This document shows, piece by piece, positions 10,321 through 19,840 of a stretch of DNA of 64,000 bases. The notes under the pieces were generated by a model. It was not told where the DNA came from. It ran no database searches and saw nothing but the letters and a program-made list of their open reading frames with translations. The position numbers and the translations under genes are program-made. This DNA comes from Flavobacterium sp. WC2421. GTDB taxonomy: Bacteria > Bacteroidota > Bacteroidia > Flavobacteriales > Flavobacteriaceae. The DNA lies in the NCBI RefSeq assembly GCF_040822115.1, contig NZ_CP162004.1, forward strand, positions 2,356,001 through 2,420,000, read 5' to 3'. How positions within the stretch are numbered: the stretch's first letter is position 1; each line of letters starts with the position of its first letter.

Positions 10321-10659
10321 TTAGTTAACAGCGTCTGTTCCTTTTTCTTTGGTTCTTATTCTATACGTTTCTTGTACATCAGAAACAAATACTTTACCAT
10401 CGCCCACCATTCCGGTAGCGGCTGCATTCAAAATAGCGTCAACTGTTTTTTCTAGAAAAGGATCCGAAACTACAATGGAAATGTATCTTCTTTGTATATC
10501 TGTTGTACTGTAAGTAATACCTCTATACACGTGTCCTTCTTTCTCGTTACCAACTCCAGTAACGTCCCAATACGTAAAAAAATTAACTTCTATTTTGTGT
10601 AAAGCTTCTTTAACTTCATCAAATTTTGATTTTCGAATAATGGCTTCGATTTTTTTCAT
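10321..10659 (-). CDS. glnK: PII family nitrogen regulator
   Basis: 112 residues, the normal size of GlnB/GlnK. It starts MKKIEAIIRKSKFDEVKEAL as PII proteins do. The T-loop carries GHVYRGITYSTTDIQRRY, with Tyr50 in the place of the usual uridylylated Tyr51, and the C-terminal ATP-binding region has TGMVGDGKVFVSDV. PII trimers sense ATP/ADP and 2-oxoglutarate and block the AmtB pore when nitrogen is plentiful. The sequence after Tyr50 differs from the common proteobacterial T-loop, so modification by GlnD cannot be assumed. It is the first gene of the pair. Confidence 0.93.
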   Translation of the reverse strand: MKKIEAIIRKSKFDEVKEALHKIEVNFFTYWDVTGVGNEKEGHVYRGITYSTTDIQRRYISIVVSDPFLEKTVDAILNAAATGMVGDGKVFVSDVQETYRIRTKEKGTDAVN

Positions 10660-11507
10660 AATTAAGTGGATTTTATAATTGATTTATTTTGTTTAAGTAT
10701 TTTTCCTTGATTTTTTTTGTGATTTTCTAATCAGAAAATAAGCAAATAATTTTTGGGAATTAGAAATTTTGATAGTGTTTGTTTTTTTGTGATTAATTTA
10801 GTATTTGATTTATATACAGTGAATTTGTATTTAATTAGTGTATTATTCAATAATAACAATGATTTATTGTTTATTATCTGTTAAAATCTATTTTTTTTCA
10901 GTGACGAATTTATTAACTTTTATTTAAGAATTATAAATAAGAACTGAGTTTTTGGATAAAAAAAGGTAGAATTATTAATTACAAAATATCCTTTCAAAAT
11001 AATAAAGAATATTCATTATAGATTTAAATAATTGCACTATTCACAATTAAATTTTTTAACTATACCCCCATTTTTTTGAGTTATTTTTAAATATTACAGG
11101 ATAAATATTCTTAATGTTTCATCTTTTTATAGGTGAATTTTTAATTTTAAGTAAAATAAAGGGGGGTGTAGTCTTAATTTTATTTTATAACAAAAGTTAT
11201 TTATGATTATTGAACAGTTTTAATAGTAGTAAGAAATCTATAGTAATAACAAATGTTTAAAAATTGTTTTAGACACGATATAAAAGGCCTTTATCTAGAT
11301 GAGCGATAATTATAAAATGGACATCAATCTTTTTTGATTTATTAACCTCATTCTTGGTGACATAATTAAAAAATAAATGGGTATATTTCATTATATAAAA
11401 AAAAAGAGGACTATTTTTCTGATAAACTGTATATTAGAAAATTAAAACTGATATTTTTACAGTTGATAAAAAAAATAATTTCAAACGATACTTAAATACG
11501 AGATACA
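10660..11507. promoter_or_regulatory. Long divergent intergenic region between glnK and gnd
   Basis: About 850 very AT-rich bases with no convincing reading frame. It must carry promoters for glnK (minus) and gnd (plus). The only G/C-dense spots are a C tract at 11065-11069 and a G tract at 11161-11166. They can pair as CTATACCCCC (11060-11069) with GGGGGTGTAG (11162-11171), a 10-bp stem with one G-U pair, with further A/T pairing inside. This may be a structured leader or an operator; I recognise no known riboswitch. Confidence 0.4.
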
Positions 11508-12407
11508 ATGCAAATAGGACTGATAGGATTAGGAAAAATGGGCTTTAACCTAGCCTTAAACTTGCAAAGAAATGGGTATGATGTGGTAGCCAATGATGTT
11601 AATACCGACTTTGTAGCTAAAATAGAGAAAGAAGGAATAGATACGGCTAATTCAGTTGCTGTATTAACCGAAAAATTAACCGAGCGAAGAGTGATTTGGA
11701 TTATGGTTCCCGCAGGAGAAATTGTAGATAAAGTTATTTTTTCTTTAATCCCTTTTTTAAATAAAAACGATATTGTCATCGATGGAGGAAATTCTAATTT
11801 CAAAGATTCAAAACGCAGGTATAAAATTTTAAAAGAAAATGGGTTTTGCTATTTGGACTGTGGTACATCTGGAGGAACTTCTGGTGCATTAAATGGCGCT
11901 TGTACGATGGTGGGAGGAGATAAAGAAGTATTTGATTATGTAGCAGAAGTTTTTGAGAATATTTCAGTTCCTAATGGATCTTTATATACAGGTGCTTCTG
12001 GGAGTGGCCATTATACTAAAATGGTTCATAATGGAATTGAATATGGAATGATGCAATCAATTGCAGAAGGATTCGAAGTGTTTGAACATTCTGAATTTGA
12101 TATTGATTTCGAAAAAACAGCAAAACTGTTCAATCATGGTTCTGTAGTACGCGGTTGGTTAATGGAATTGACTCAAAATGCTTTCTCAAAAGATCCTAAA
12201 CTCGAGGGTATAAAGGGAGTTATGCATTCCTCAGGAGAAGGAAAATGGACACTTGAAGAAGCATTGGATTTAGGCGTGCCAACACCTGTTATAGCGTTAT
12301 CGATAATGATGCGTTATCGTTCTCAAATGCAAGATACATTCTCTGGTAAAGTAGTTGCGGCCCTCCGAAATGAATTTGGTGGTCATGCTGTAGAAAAAAA
12401 CGAATAA
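11508..12407 (+). CDS. gnd: 6-phosphogluconate dehydrogenase, short form
   Basis: 299 residues, the short single-lobe class (often NAD-dependent) rather than the 470-residue class. It has the dinucleotide-binding start MQIGLIGLGKMGFNL, the substrate motif CGTSGGTSGALNG (119-131), and the catalytic Lys171 in GSGHYTKMVHNG. It oxidises and decarboxylates 6-phosphogluconate to ribulose 5-phosphate. With the gluconate permease and kinase that follow, it completes a route from external gluconate into the pentose phosphate pathway. It is the first gene of the operon; 53 bases separate it from gntP. Confidence 0.92.
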   Translation: MQIGLIGLGKMGFNLALNLQRNGYDVVANDVNTDFVAKIEKEGIDTANSVAVLTEKLTERRVIWIMVPAGEIVDKVIFSLIPFLNKNDIVIDGGNSNFKDSKRRYKILKENGFCYLDCGTSGGTSGALNGACTMVGGDKEVFDYVAEVFENISVPNGSLYTGASGSGHYTKMVHNGIEYGMMQSIAEGFEVFEHSEFDIDFEKTAKLFNHGSVVRGWLMELTQNAFSKDPKLEGIKGVMHSSGEGKWTLEEALDLGVPTPVIALSIMMRYRSQMQDTFSGKVVAALRNEFGGHAVEKNE

Positions 12408-12460
12408 TTTTCCACAATTCGCTAGAAAACTAAAAGAGTGTAAAATTTAAATTCTAACTT

Positions 12461-13780
12461 ATGTCCATACTGATTTTAATTGCAAGTATCCTTTTGTTGC
12501 TATTTTTAATAACCGTTCTAAAATTTAATGCATTTATCTCTTTACTATTGGCTTCTTTTTTTGTTGGTATAGTAAAGCTAATGCCTTTTGGAACAATTGT
12601 TAATTCCATCCAAAACGGAATAGGTAGTACTTTAGGATCTTTGGTCTTAATTTTGGCTTTTGGAGTCATGCTTGGAAGTTTACTATCCGAGAGTGGTGCA
12701 GCACAACGAATCAGTACTGTTTTAATCAATTCCTTTGGTGTGAATCAAGTAAAATGGGCCGTTTTAGTTACTGGTTTTGCTGTAGGAATTGCCATGTTTT
12801 ATAATGCTGGTTTTGTTATTTTGATTCCAATGGTTTTTGCCATTGCGGCCAATACGAAACAACCCTTTATTTATCTAGGTATTACCATGGCATCGGCCTT
12901 ATCAATTACACATGGTTTTTTACCTCCACATCCTGGACCAACTGCAATAGCAGTAATTTTCAAGGCAGATATTGGTAAAACATTATTATATGGAATTTTA
13001 GTTTCTATTCCTGCTTTGCTAGCTGCAGGAATTATTTTTCCTGAATTTATAAAAAAAATTGTAACGAATCCGCCTAAAGGATTATTCGAAAGTAAAACTT
13101 TTACTGAAGGAGAAATGCCTTCTTTCTTGACAAGTTTCATGATTGCACTCACTCCCGTTATTTTAATGGGGATAGGGACTTTGAGTGCTTTTATTTTACC
13201 AGAAGGATCGGATTTGCGGACCACATTAGAGTTTATAGGAAATCCAACTACTTCGATGTTGATTACAGTATTATTTGGTATTGTTTTTTTAGGGATAAAA
13301 CGAGGGCAAAAGATGATGGACATTATGGATAAATTTAGTACTTCTATGAGTTCTGTCACTATGATAATTTTAATAATTGGTGCTGGTGGTGCTTTTAAAC
13401 AACTATTGATTGATAGTGGAATTGGATCTGATTTAGCTACTTTTTTTGATGGCTCTACACTTTCACCCTTATTTTTGGGTTGGCTTATTGCTACTATTAT
13501 ACGCATTGCATTAGGATCGGCCACGGTTGCAGGATTAACTGCTGCAGGTATTGTTCAACCCTTAGTGATAAGTTCTGGGGTCAGTCCTGAATTGATGGTT
13601 TTATCAATAGGAGCAGGAAGTTTAATGTGCTCTCACGTAAATGATACTGGTTTCTGGATGTTTAAAGAGTATTTTGGAATCAGTATTAAGGATACTTTTC
13701 GTTCATGGACAGCAATGGAAACTATAGTTGGTGTTACAGGGTTAGTAGGGGTGTTAGTTCTTAATTTATTTGTAGGTTAA
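12461..13780 (+). CDS. gntP: Gluconate:proton symporter, GntP family
   Basis: 439 residues with 12 or more hydrophobic segments, the size and shape of GntP permeases. Landmarks are SEXGAA-type SESGAAQRIS near residue 72, the motif HGFLPPHPGPTAIA near 150, and a C-terminal SLMCSHVNDTGFWMFKEY, which is highly typical of the family. It imports gluconate across the inner membrane. It sits between gnd and the kinase gene, only 13 bases before the latter. Confidence 0.95.
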   Translation: MSILILIASILLLLFLITVLKFNAFISLLLASFFVGIVKLMPFGTIVNSIQNGIGSTLGSLVLILAFGVMLGSLLSESGAAQRISTVLINSFGVNQVKWAVLVTGFAVGIAMFYNAGFVILIPMVFAIAANTKQPFIYLGITMASALSITHGFLPPHPGPTAIAVIFKADIGKTLLYGILVSIPALLAAGIIFPEFIKKIVTNPPKGLFESKTFTEGEMPSFLTSFMIALTPVILMGIGTLSAFILPEGSDLRTTLEFIGNPTTSMLITVLFGIVFLGIKRGQKMMDIMDKFSTSMSSVTMIILIIGAGGAFKQLLIDSGIGSDLATFFDGSTLSPLFLGWLIATIIRIALGSATVAGLTAAGIVQPLVISSGVSPELMVLSIGAGSLMCSHVNDTGFWMFKEYFGISIKDTFRSWTAMETIVGVTGLVGVLVLNLFVG

Positions 13781-13793
13781 TAAGAACGAAATC

Positions 13794-15221
13794 ATGGATG
13801 ATAAAAAAATGTATGTTGGTATCGATATAGGAACGACAGCAACAAAAGCGGTATGTTTCAATAGATCAGGTAAAGTAATTTATGAGTATTCAAAAGAATA
13901 TCCATTGTATCACCCAGAATTCGATCAAAGTATTCAAAAACCAAATGAAGTTCTTGTTGCAGTTTTAGCTTGCATTAATCAAATTACAAAGGAATATCAG
14001 CCTGAGTTTATCAGTTTTAGTTCGGCAATGCAAAGTGTTTTAATCATTGATGAATTAGGAAATCCATTAACAGATGCTATTATTTGGGCAGACAATCGTG
14101 CACATGAATTTGCAGAATCGCTTAAAGTAACAGATGTAGGAAAGAGGTTCTATCAAAAAACGGGAATCCCTATTCATACTTTTTCACCAATGACCAAAAT
14201 CGCTTGGTTGAAAGAACATAAAAAAGGAGTCTTTTCTAAAGCATTTAAATTTATTAGTTTAAAAGAATATGTATGGCATCAGCTTACTGGAGAATATGCA
14301 ATAGATTCTTCCATGGCATCGGGTACCGGAATAATGAATATTCATAATTTAGAATGGGATCCTGAGATTTTAAAATTTCTAGATATTCATTCGAATCAAT
14401 TATCAAAAATTGTAAAACCCACCCATTTTTGTAAAGGATTAAATGATCAATTGTTATATGTTATAGGAGGGGGAGATGGAGCTTTGGCCAATTTAGGTAC
14501 TGGAGCAATGGAACCTGGAAAAGTGGCGTTAACAATAGGAACAAGTGGAGCAGTACGCTTACCAATCGAGAAACCTTTTATAGATTCCCAAATGCGAACG
14601 CAATGTTATCATTTGATAGATAATCAATATTTAACACTAGGAGCGGTTAGTAATGGTGCCATTGTTTTACAGTGGTTAAAAGAATCTATTTTGAAAACTG
14701 AAGATTCATTTGAAACTCTTTTTAAGCAAGCAGCTAACGTTTCCTCAGGATCAGATGGATTACTTTTTGTACCCTATTTATTAGGAGAAAGAGCTCCTAT
14801 TTGGGATGCTTCCGCAAAAGGTACTCTTCTAGGAATCAAAATTATTCATACCCAAGCCCATTTTATTCGGGCCACAATGGAGGGGATTTTATTTGGACTT
14901 TTGAATGTTTTAGAAATTCTATTGCCTAATGAAGAGACTAGAGAACAACATACTATTATGGCAAGTGGAGGATTTGCAAAAAGTGAATTTTGGTTGCAAA
15001 TGACTGCCGATGTTTTTCAAATGAAAGTTAGAATTGCTGAAACAGTCGAAGCTTCGGCTTGGGGAGCAGTATTGATTGGTTTTAAAGCAAATGGGATTGA
15101 TTTTGATATTGAGACTTCAAATGGGAAAGTATTTTTACCCAATAAAAAGCATAAAATCATTTACGAGCAAAGTTTTACTAAATTCAAACGTGTTTATCCT
15201 TTACTAAAAGAATTAGAATAA
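13794..15221 (+). CDS. gntK: Gluconokinase, FGGY family
   Basis: 475 residues. The N-terminal FGGY domain begins with the phosphate-binding GIDIGTTATKAVCF. The substrate-side motif IIWADNRAHE is near residue 100, and the C-terminal ATP domain has GTSGAVRLP, GLLFVPYLLGERAPIWDA and IMASGGFAKSEFWLQMTADV. FGGY kinases differ in sugar specificity; gluconate is inferred here from the neighbouring GntP and Gnd, which use its substrate and product. It is the last gene of the operon. Confidence 0.92.
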   Translation: MDDKKMYVGIDIGTTATKAVCFNRSGKVIYEYSKEYPLYHPEFDQSIQKPNEVLVAVLACINQITKEYQPEFISFSSAMQSVLIIDELGNPLTDAIIWADNRAHEFAESLKVTDVGKRFYQKTGIPIHTFSPMTKIAWLKEHKKGVFSKAFKFISLKEYVWHQLTGEYAIDSSMASGTGIMNIHNLEWDPEILKFLDIHSNQLSKIVKPTHFCKGLNDQLLYVIGGGDGALANLGTGAMEPGKVALTIGTSGAVRLPIEKPFIDSQMRTQCYHLIDNQYLTLGAVSNGAIVLQWLKESILKTEDSFETLFKQAANVSSGSDGLLFVPYLLGERAPIWDASAKGTLLGIKIIHTQAHFIRATMEGILFGLLNVLEILLPNEETREQHTIMASGGFAKSEFWLQMTADVFQMKVRIAETVEASAWGAVLIGFKANGIDFDIETSNGKVFLPNKKHKIIYEQSFTKFKRVYPLLKELE

Positions 15222-15281
15222 ATATTTTTTTCAAAATCTGTAATAAAGCAGTTACAAAACAATAAATATTTTTAACATAAT

Positions 15282-15298
15282 ATACTGATTATCAGTAT
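15282..15298. promoter_or_regulatory. Perfect palindrome, possible operator
   Basis: ATACTGAT-T-ATCAGTAT, an 8-bp perfect inverted repeat around one base, lies 48 bases before the next gene and 61 bases after gntK. It has no T tract and a weak stem, so an operator for a dimeric regulator is more likely than a terminator. Confidence 0.35.
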
Positions 15299-15345
15299 TT
15301 ATGATTAAATTTAAAGGTGTTTTTAACTAAAAATCTTATTTAATT

Positions 15346-16284
15346 ATGAAAAAAAGTATTCTAATTGTATTGTTGATGATTACTTGCATCACATACGCAC
15401 AAAAAAAATCAAATGGAACTATTTATGTAGAACATCCTGCAATCAATACAGTAGAGGATATGGTTCAGGCATTTGTTAAAGGAGATACTGACAAAGTATC
15501 TAGTTATTTAGCAGAAGATTTTAAATCATATAACGGTACGAGCATTGACAAAAGAGATAAAGGAGAAGACAAAGCTTCTTTTTTAAAAGGAATGAAATTC
15601 TGGAAAGACAATATTGATTATTTTAGTATTAAACGATCTGCAGGTGCTTATCCAGATGCATTAGAATACAAAGATGCTAACAACAAAGATGTGGTTTGGG
15701 TTCAAACTTGGGAAGACCTAAAAGGAGTACATAATAAATCTGGAGTAAAGATAGATATGCCCATTCATCGATTATTTATTGTTGACAAAAATAATAAGAT
15801 AAAAACCATCATCAATTACATGAATAGTAGCATTCCTGATGAAATTGGTAATAGTTCTACTGATAGACAAAATGGTATGATTTACAATCATCATGAATAT
15901 ATCAACACTATTCGAAAAATGATTTATGCATTTGAAAATAATGACCTTGATAAAGCGTATAGTTTTTATGATGATAAAGCGCGGTTTTTAGATGAAAATA
16001 ATTCAGAAAGAAAAAGTATTTCATTAGCTGAATTAAAGGCCAATGACAAAAAATTTCTAGATAAATTTGAAGTTAACAGTATAGACGTATCCGGATATCC
16101 AGATTATTTGCATTATGAAATGGGAAATACAAAAGTGGTGCAATCCTGGTGGAATTATAATTTGACTAGAAAATCAGATAAAAAGAAAATTATTTTACCC
16201 GTATTTTTTATAGATGATTTTAATGATGATGGAAAAATAGTTTTTGAACATGCTTATTACAGTGAAAAAGTGTTAGAGCAATAA
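15346..16284 (+). CDS. Exported protein with two NTF2-like domains
   Basis: 312 residues starting with a signal peptide (MKKSILIVLLMITCITYAQ, cleavage near 19). Two similar units follow, about residues 28-165 and 178-312. Each has a helical start (NTVEDMVQAFVKGDTDKVSS; INTIRKMIYAFENNDLDKAY), a middle ending in YPDxLxYE or YPDALEY, and a Trp-containing strand (VWVQTWEDL; VVQSWWNY). The pattern is that of SnoaL-like/NTF2-like folds, here in tandem. Function is unknown; a periplasmic ligand-binding or enzyme role is possible. It is monocistronic and followed by a terminator. Confidence 0.65.
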   Translation: MKKSILIVLLMITCITYAQKKSNGTIYVEHPAINTVEDMVQAFVKGDTDKVSSYLAEDFKSYNGTSIDKRDKGEDKASFLKGMKFWKDNIDYFSIKRSAGAYPDALEYKDANNKDVVWVQTWEDLKGVHNKSGVKIDMPIHRLFIVDKNNKIKTIINYMNSSIPDEIGNSSTDRQNGMIYNHHEYINTIRKMIYAFENNDLDKAYSFYDDKARFLDENNSERKSISLAELKANDKKFLDKFEVNSIDVSGYPDYLHYEMGNTKVVQSWWNYNLTRKSDKKKIILPVFFIDDFNDDGKIVFEHAYYSEKVLEQ

Positions 16285-16310
16285 AATAACAAAATAGATA
16301 CTAATTAAAG

Positions 16311-16337
16311 GCCGAAATAGATGTTTCGGCTTTTTTT
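16311..16337 (+). terminator. Rho-independent terminator
   Basis: GCCGAAA (16311-16317), loop TAGATG, TTTCGGC (16324-16330), then seven T. It lies 27 bases after the NTF2-like gene. The remaining part of the 338-base gap up to 16622 is AT-rich, has no gene, and must hold the promoter of the two-component operon. Confidence 0.9.
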
Positions 16338-16622
16338 GTGGAGAAATTGAGGTTCTTTATATCAATTGATAACCTTTATTCTTTTAGATGATAAAAGGGT
16401 TGTTTTATCATAAACATAGAATTCAAATAGAATTAATTTCTAAAATTGTACTGTATCTATTTAGTAAAAGCAGAGAAATTTGGTGTAAAGCTACATTCGA
16501 AAAATAATAGCACCTGAAGTTTTTTATATTGTTACTGTAGTATCAAGATAACAATGATTAAATTTAAGTAAATTTATATTTTATTGATTAGCCAAAATCA
16601 ACACGAATCAAAATAAATAAGC

Positions 16623-17303
16623 ATGAAAATTTTATTAATCGAAGATGAACCTGAATTGCAAAAAAGTATCAAACAATATTTTGAAGTAGAAGGGAATGTG
16701 GTTGAAATAGCTTCGGATTTTAGTAAGGCACAACAGAAAATTGCGATCTATGATTATGATTGTATTTTGGTTGATATTACGTTGCCAAATGGTTCTGGTT
16801 TGGATTTGATTACCGAAATTAAATTAAAAAAATCAAAAGCGGGAATCATTATTATTTCTGCAAAAAACTCACTGGATGATAAAATTTTTGGTTTGGATCT
16901 TGGTGCCGATGATTATTTACCAAAACCGTTTCATTTATCGGAACTTAATTCGAGAATAAAAGCGTTGATTAGACGAAAAAATTTTGATGGAAGTCTAGAA
17001 ATTGTTGTCAATGAAATTAGAATCCTTCCAGCAGATCGAAGCGTTTATGTAAATAATGCAACTGTTACTTTAACCTCAAAAGAATATGATTTATTACTGT
17101 ATTTCATCGCCAATAAAAACCGCGTAGTGAGTAAAAATGCCTTGGCCGAGCATTTGTGGGGAGACGATGCAGATCGATTGGATAACTATGATTTTATATA
17201 CAACCATGTAAAAAACTTGCGCAAAAAATTATTAGAAAAAAAATGCGAAGATTATTTACAAACTGTCTACGGTCTAGGTTATAATTTTAAATTACAAGAA
17301 TGA
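16623..17303 (+). CDS. Response regulator, OmpR family
   Basis: 226 residues. The receiver domain has the acidic pair in LIEDEPE (Glu7, Asp8), the phosphorylated Asp51 in CILVDITLPNGSG and Lys101 in YLPKPFHLSEL. The winged-helix effector domain (about 128-224) has LTSKEYDLLLYFIANKNRVV and ends VYGLGYNFKL, as OmpR/PhoB regulators do. It overlaps the kinase gene by four bases (ATGA). It probably controls the envelope and efflux genes that follow on the same strand. Confidence 0.95.
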   Translation: MKILLIEDEPELQKSIKQYFEVEGNVVEIASDFSKAQQKIAIYDYDCILVDITLPNGSGLDLITEIKLKKSKAGIIIISAKNSLDDKIFGLDLGADDYLPKPFHLSELNSRIKALIRRKNFDGSLEIVVNEIRILPADRSVYVNNATVTLTSKEYDLLLYFIANKNRVVSKNALAEHLWGDDADRLDNYDFIYNHVKNLRKKLLEKKCEDYLQTVYGLGYNFKLQE

Positions 17304-18574
17304 AACTAATTACAAAGACCAGTTTATATTACTTATTGTTAAGTATCCCGATCTTGATTCTGTCGGGTTTTATTTGTTTTCATATATTAACACATAAAGT
17401 ACGGCATGCTAATGATGAGGTTTTGGTGAATCGCATCAAATTGATTGAGCAATATTTAGTAGAAAACGACACCGTTTCGTTGCAGTTTTTAGTCAAAACT
17501 AAGGAAGCGGAAATCAACAAAACATTAAAAAATAATTTTAGTAACGGGAATAAAACAATTTTTTCGGACACATTAATTCTAGATGAGGCGGAAAATGAAA
17601 TGGACCCAAATAGGATGGTTTCGTCGATTGTAAGGGTTAAAAAAGCTAATTATCTAATAAAAATTTGGCGTAGTAGCATAGAAAATGAAGAGTTAATCAA
17701 AGGTATTTTGTTTTTACTTGTCTGGATTTTATTGGCATTATTTTTAATTTCAATGATTCTTAATTTTTGGATTTCAAAAAAAATGTGGAAACCGTTTTAT
17801 ACTTCGGTCTCCAACTTGGAGAAATTTAGAGCTAGTGATAACGAAATACCACCATTTGAGGATTCAACCATTAAAGAATTTACAGCTTTAAATAAATCGC
17901 TTGCTAGTATGATGAGTAAAATGATTGCGGATTATAATGCCCAAAAGAAATTTACAGAGAATGCATCTCATGAAATTCAAACTCCTTTGGCAGTCATAAA
18001 ATCAAAGGTTGATTTACTTATTCAATCTGAAAATTTAGATCCAATTGATGTTGAATTAATTGTTGCAATTGATGATGCATGTTCTAAACTGAATCGCTTA
18101 AATAAGTCATTATTATTGCTTACAAAAATTGAAAATAGACAGTTTAAAACCATTGAAAAAGTGTCTGTCGAAAAAGTATTGGATTCGTCTTTATTGCTTT
18201 TTGAAGATTATATAAAAGAGAAGGAAATAACTATTGTAAAAAATATTGAAACTGAATTTTGGATTAATATGAACCCTGATTTAGGGTTAGTATTCATTAA
18301 TAATTTAATTCAAAATGCGATCAGACATAATGTTGATGAGGGGAGTATACATATTAGGATCAAGTTTAATAAAATTATCATTGAAAATACTGGAGCAATA
18401 GAACCGCTAAATTTGGACCATCTATTTAAACGTTTTCAAAAAAATTCAACGTCTCATTTATCAATTGGACTTGGTTTAGCAATAGCAAATGAAATTGCTG
18501 AAGTCAGTGGATTAGTTTTAAAATATAAATTTATAAACAACAAACATCGCTTTATTTTGAAAGAAAGGGATTAA
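17300..18574 (+). CDS. Sensor histidine kinase
   Basis: 424 residues. Two membrane helices (about 10-30 and 134-156) enclose a short extracytoplasmic sensor region. A HAMP-like linker leads to the HisKA domain with the phospho-acceptor His224 in ENASHEIQTPLAVIKS. The ATP-binding domain has the N box NNLIQNAIRHN and the glycine-rich GLGLAIANEIA. The stimulus is unknown; in similar Bacteroidota loci these kinases sit with metal or drug efflux genes. It is translated with the response regulator, and the serine hydrolase starts 12 bases later. Confidence 0.93.
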   Translation: MKLITKTSLYYLLLSIPILILSGFICFHILTHKVRHANDEVLVNRIKLIEQYLVENDTVSLQFLVKTKEAEINKTLKNNFSNGNKTIFSDTLILDEAENEMDPNRMVSSIVRVKKANYLIKIWRSSIENEELIKGILFLLVWILLALFLISMILNFWISKKMWKPFYTSVSNLEKFRASDNEIPPFEDSTIKEFTALNKSLASMMSKMIADYNAQKKFTENASHEIQTPLAVIKSKVDLLIQSENLDPIDVELIVAIDDACSKLNRLNKSLLLLTKIENRQFKTIEKVSVEKVLDSSLLLFEDYIKEKEITIVKNIETEFWINMNPDLGLVFINNLIQNAIRHNVDEGSIHIRIKFNKIIIENTGAIEPLNLDHLFKRFQKNSTSHLSIGLGLAIANEIAEVSGLVLKYKFINNKHRFILKERD

Positions 18575-18586
18575 AAAACAATTACT

Positions 18587-19735
18587 ATGCTTGTTTTAAA
18601 AATTCAAAAAATAATAATTTTTATGATATTTTTTATCTGTTGTAGTTCTTGTAATGTATTTCGTTCCTTGAGGTACGGCGGGATTCCCAGCCAATCAGAT
18701 TACAAGCATTTCGCACAACGCGTTATTGCTAATGAAGCGCCTGTTTATTATTTTCATAAACCTATCAAAGACTCTCATTTAGGAACTAAAATAGGACTTG
18801 TCAATCGGGATTTTAACGGTACAAATGTTAGTTTAGATAGCTTTACTACATTACATAAAACGATCTCTTTTTTAATTATTCGTAACGATACAATTGTTTA
18901 CGAAAGATACAACAAAGGATATACTTCAAATTCATTTGTTTCTTCCTTCTCTATGGTGAAACCATTTGTTTCTACTTTAATTGGAATTGCAATTGATGAA
19001 GGAAAAATAAAAAGTGAAAATGACCTCATTATTGATTATTTACCTGAATTTAAAAATAAAATTGGTTGGGATAAAATTACCATAAAAAATTTATTACAAC
19101 ACACCTCAGGTATTCGATTTACTGATAACAAACTAAATCCAGTATCTGATAATGCTGAATTTTATTGGGGAGATAATTTAAGAGAAAAGATGCTCAATTT
19201 AAAACTAGAATACCCACCCAACACAAAATTTAAATACAGTAGTGAAAACACAATGCTTTTAGGATATATTATTGAAAAAGTAAGTGGCGGAACCATTTCT
19301 AACTATTTAGAAGATAAAATATGGAAACCATTAGGAATGGAGGCACCGGCAACATGGAGTTTGGATCGAGATGATGATAAAGCAATCGAAAAAACATTTT
19401 GTTGTTTACAAGCTAGAGCAATTGATTTTGCAAAGTTTGGCAGACTTTATCTTAATGGAGGGAATTGGAATGGAAAGCAAATTGTGTCAAAAAGATGGGT
19501 AGAGTTGTCTACACATTCGGATCCATCAGGAAATAACAAACATTTTTATAATAATAATTGGGGAATAGGGCCTCTGAAATACGGGAGTTATTTTGCTGTA
19601 GGGTTGTTTGGGCAATATCTCTATATCTATCCTGAAAAAAAAATGATTATAGTGCGTTTTGGAGATGCCGAAACGTCGTATCATCCTAATTATTGGCAGG
19701 AAGTTTTTTTGCAAATAATTGACCAAATGAAATAA
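18587..19735 (+). CDS. Serine hydrolase, beta-lactamase/DD-peptidase family, probable lipoprotein
   Basis: 382 residues. The start has a hydrophobic stretch ending in CCSSC, so Cys22 may be a lipid-modified residue, though the lipobox is not ideal. The class C beta-lactamase-like fold shows the SxxK motif as Ser122-Met-Val-Lys125 in SSFSMVKPFVST and the second motif as YSSEN near residue 220; the expected third motif is not obvious. Such proteins are usually esterases or peptidases rather than true beta-lactamases. It acts in the envelope and is likely co-transcribed with the two-component genes. Confidence 0.8.
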   Translation: MLVLKIQKIIIFMIFFICCSSCNVFRSLRYGGIPSQSDYKHFAQRVIANEAPVYYFHKPIKDSHLGTKIGLVNRDFNGTNVSLDSFTTLHKTISFLIIRNDTIVYERYNKGYTSNSFVSSFSMVKPFVSTLIGIAIDEGKIKSENDLIIDYLPEFKNKIGWDKITIKNLLQHTSGIRFTDNKLNPVSDNAEFYWGDNLREKMLNLKLEYPPNTKFKYSSENTMLLGYIIEKVSGGTISNYLEDKIWKPLGMEAPATWSLDRDDDKAIEKTFCCLQARAIDFAKFGRLYLNGGNWNGKQIVSKRWVELSTHSDPSGNNKHFYNNNWGIGPLKYGSYFAVGLFGQYLYIYPEKKMIIVRFGDAETSYHPNYWQEVFLQIIDQMK

Positions 19736-19840
19736 ATAATTTCTTTGTTTATAAAACGCAATAATAGAAATAGCAGCATAGATTTAAAATAGATTTGTAA
19801 TCTAAGTTTGTGTTAGAATTAATTTTTAAATCTAAAAAAA

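Noticed and set aside
12871..13524. Minus-strand open frame inside gntP
   Set aside because: It is the complement of a membrane protein gene, with a hydrophobic, motif-free product.
18587..19735. Antibiotic-resistance beta-lactamase
   Set aside because: SxxK and a YSSEN motif are present but the third motif is unclear and the context is an envelope operon; a general serine hydrolase is the safer call.
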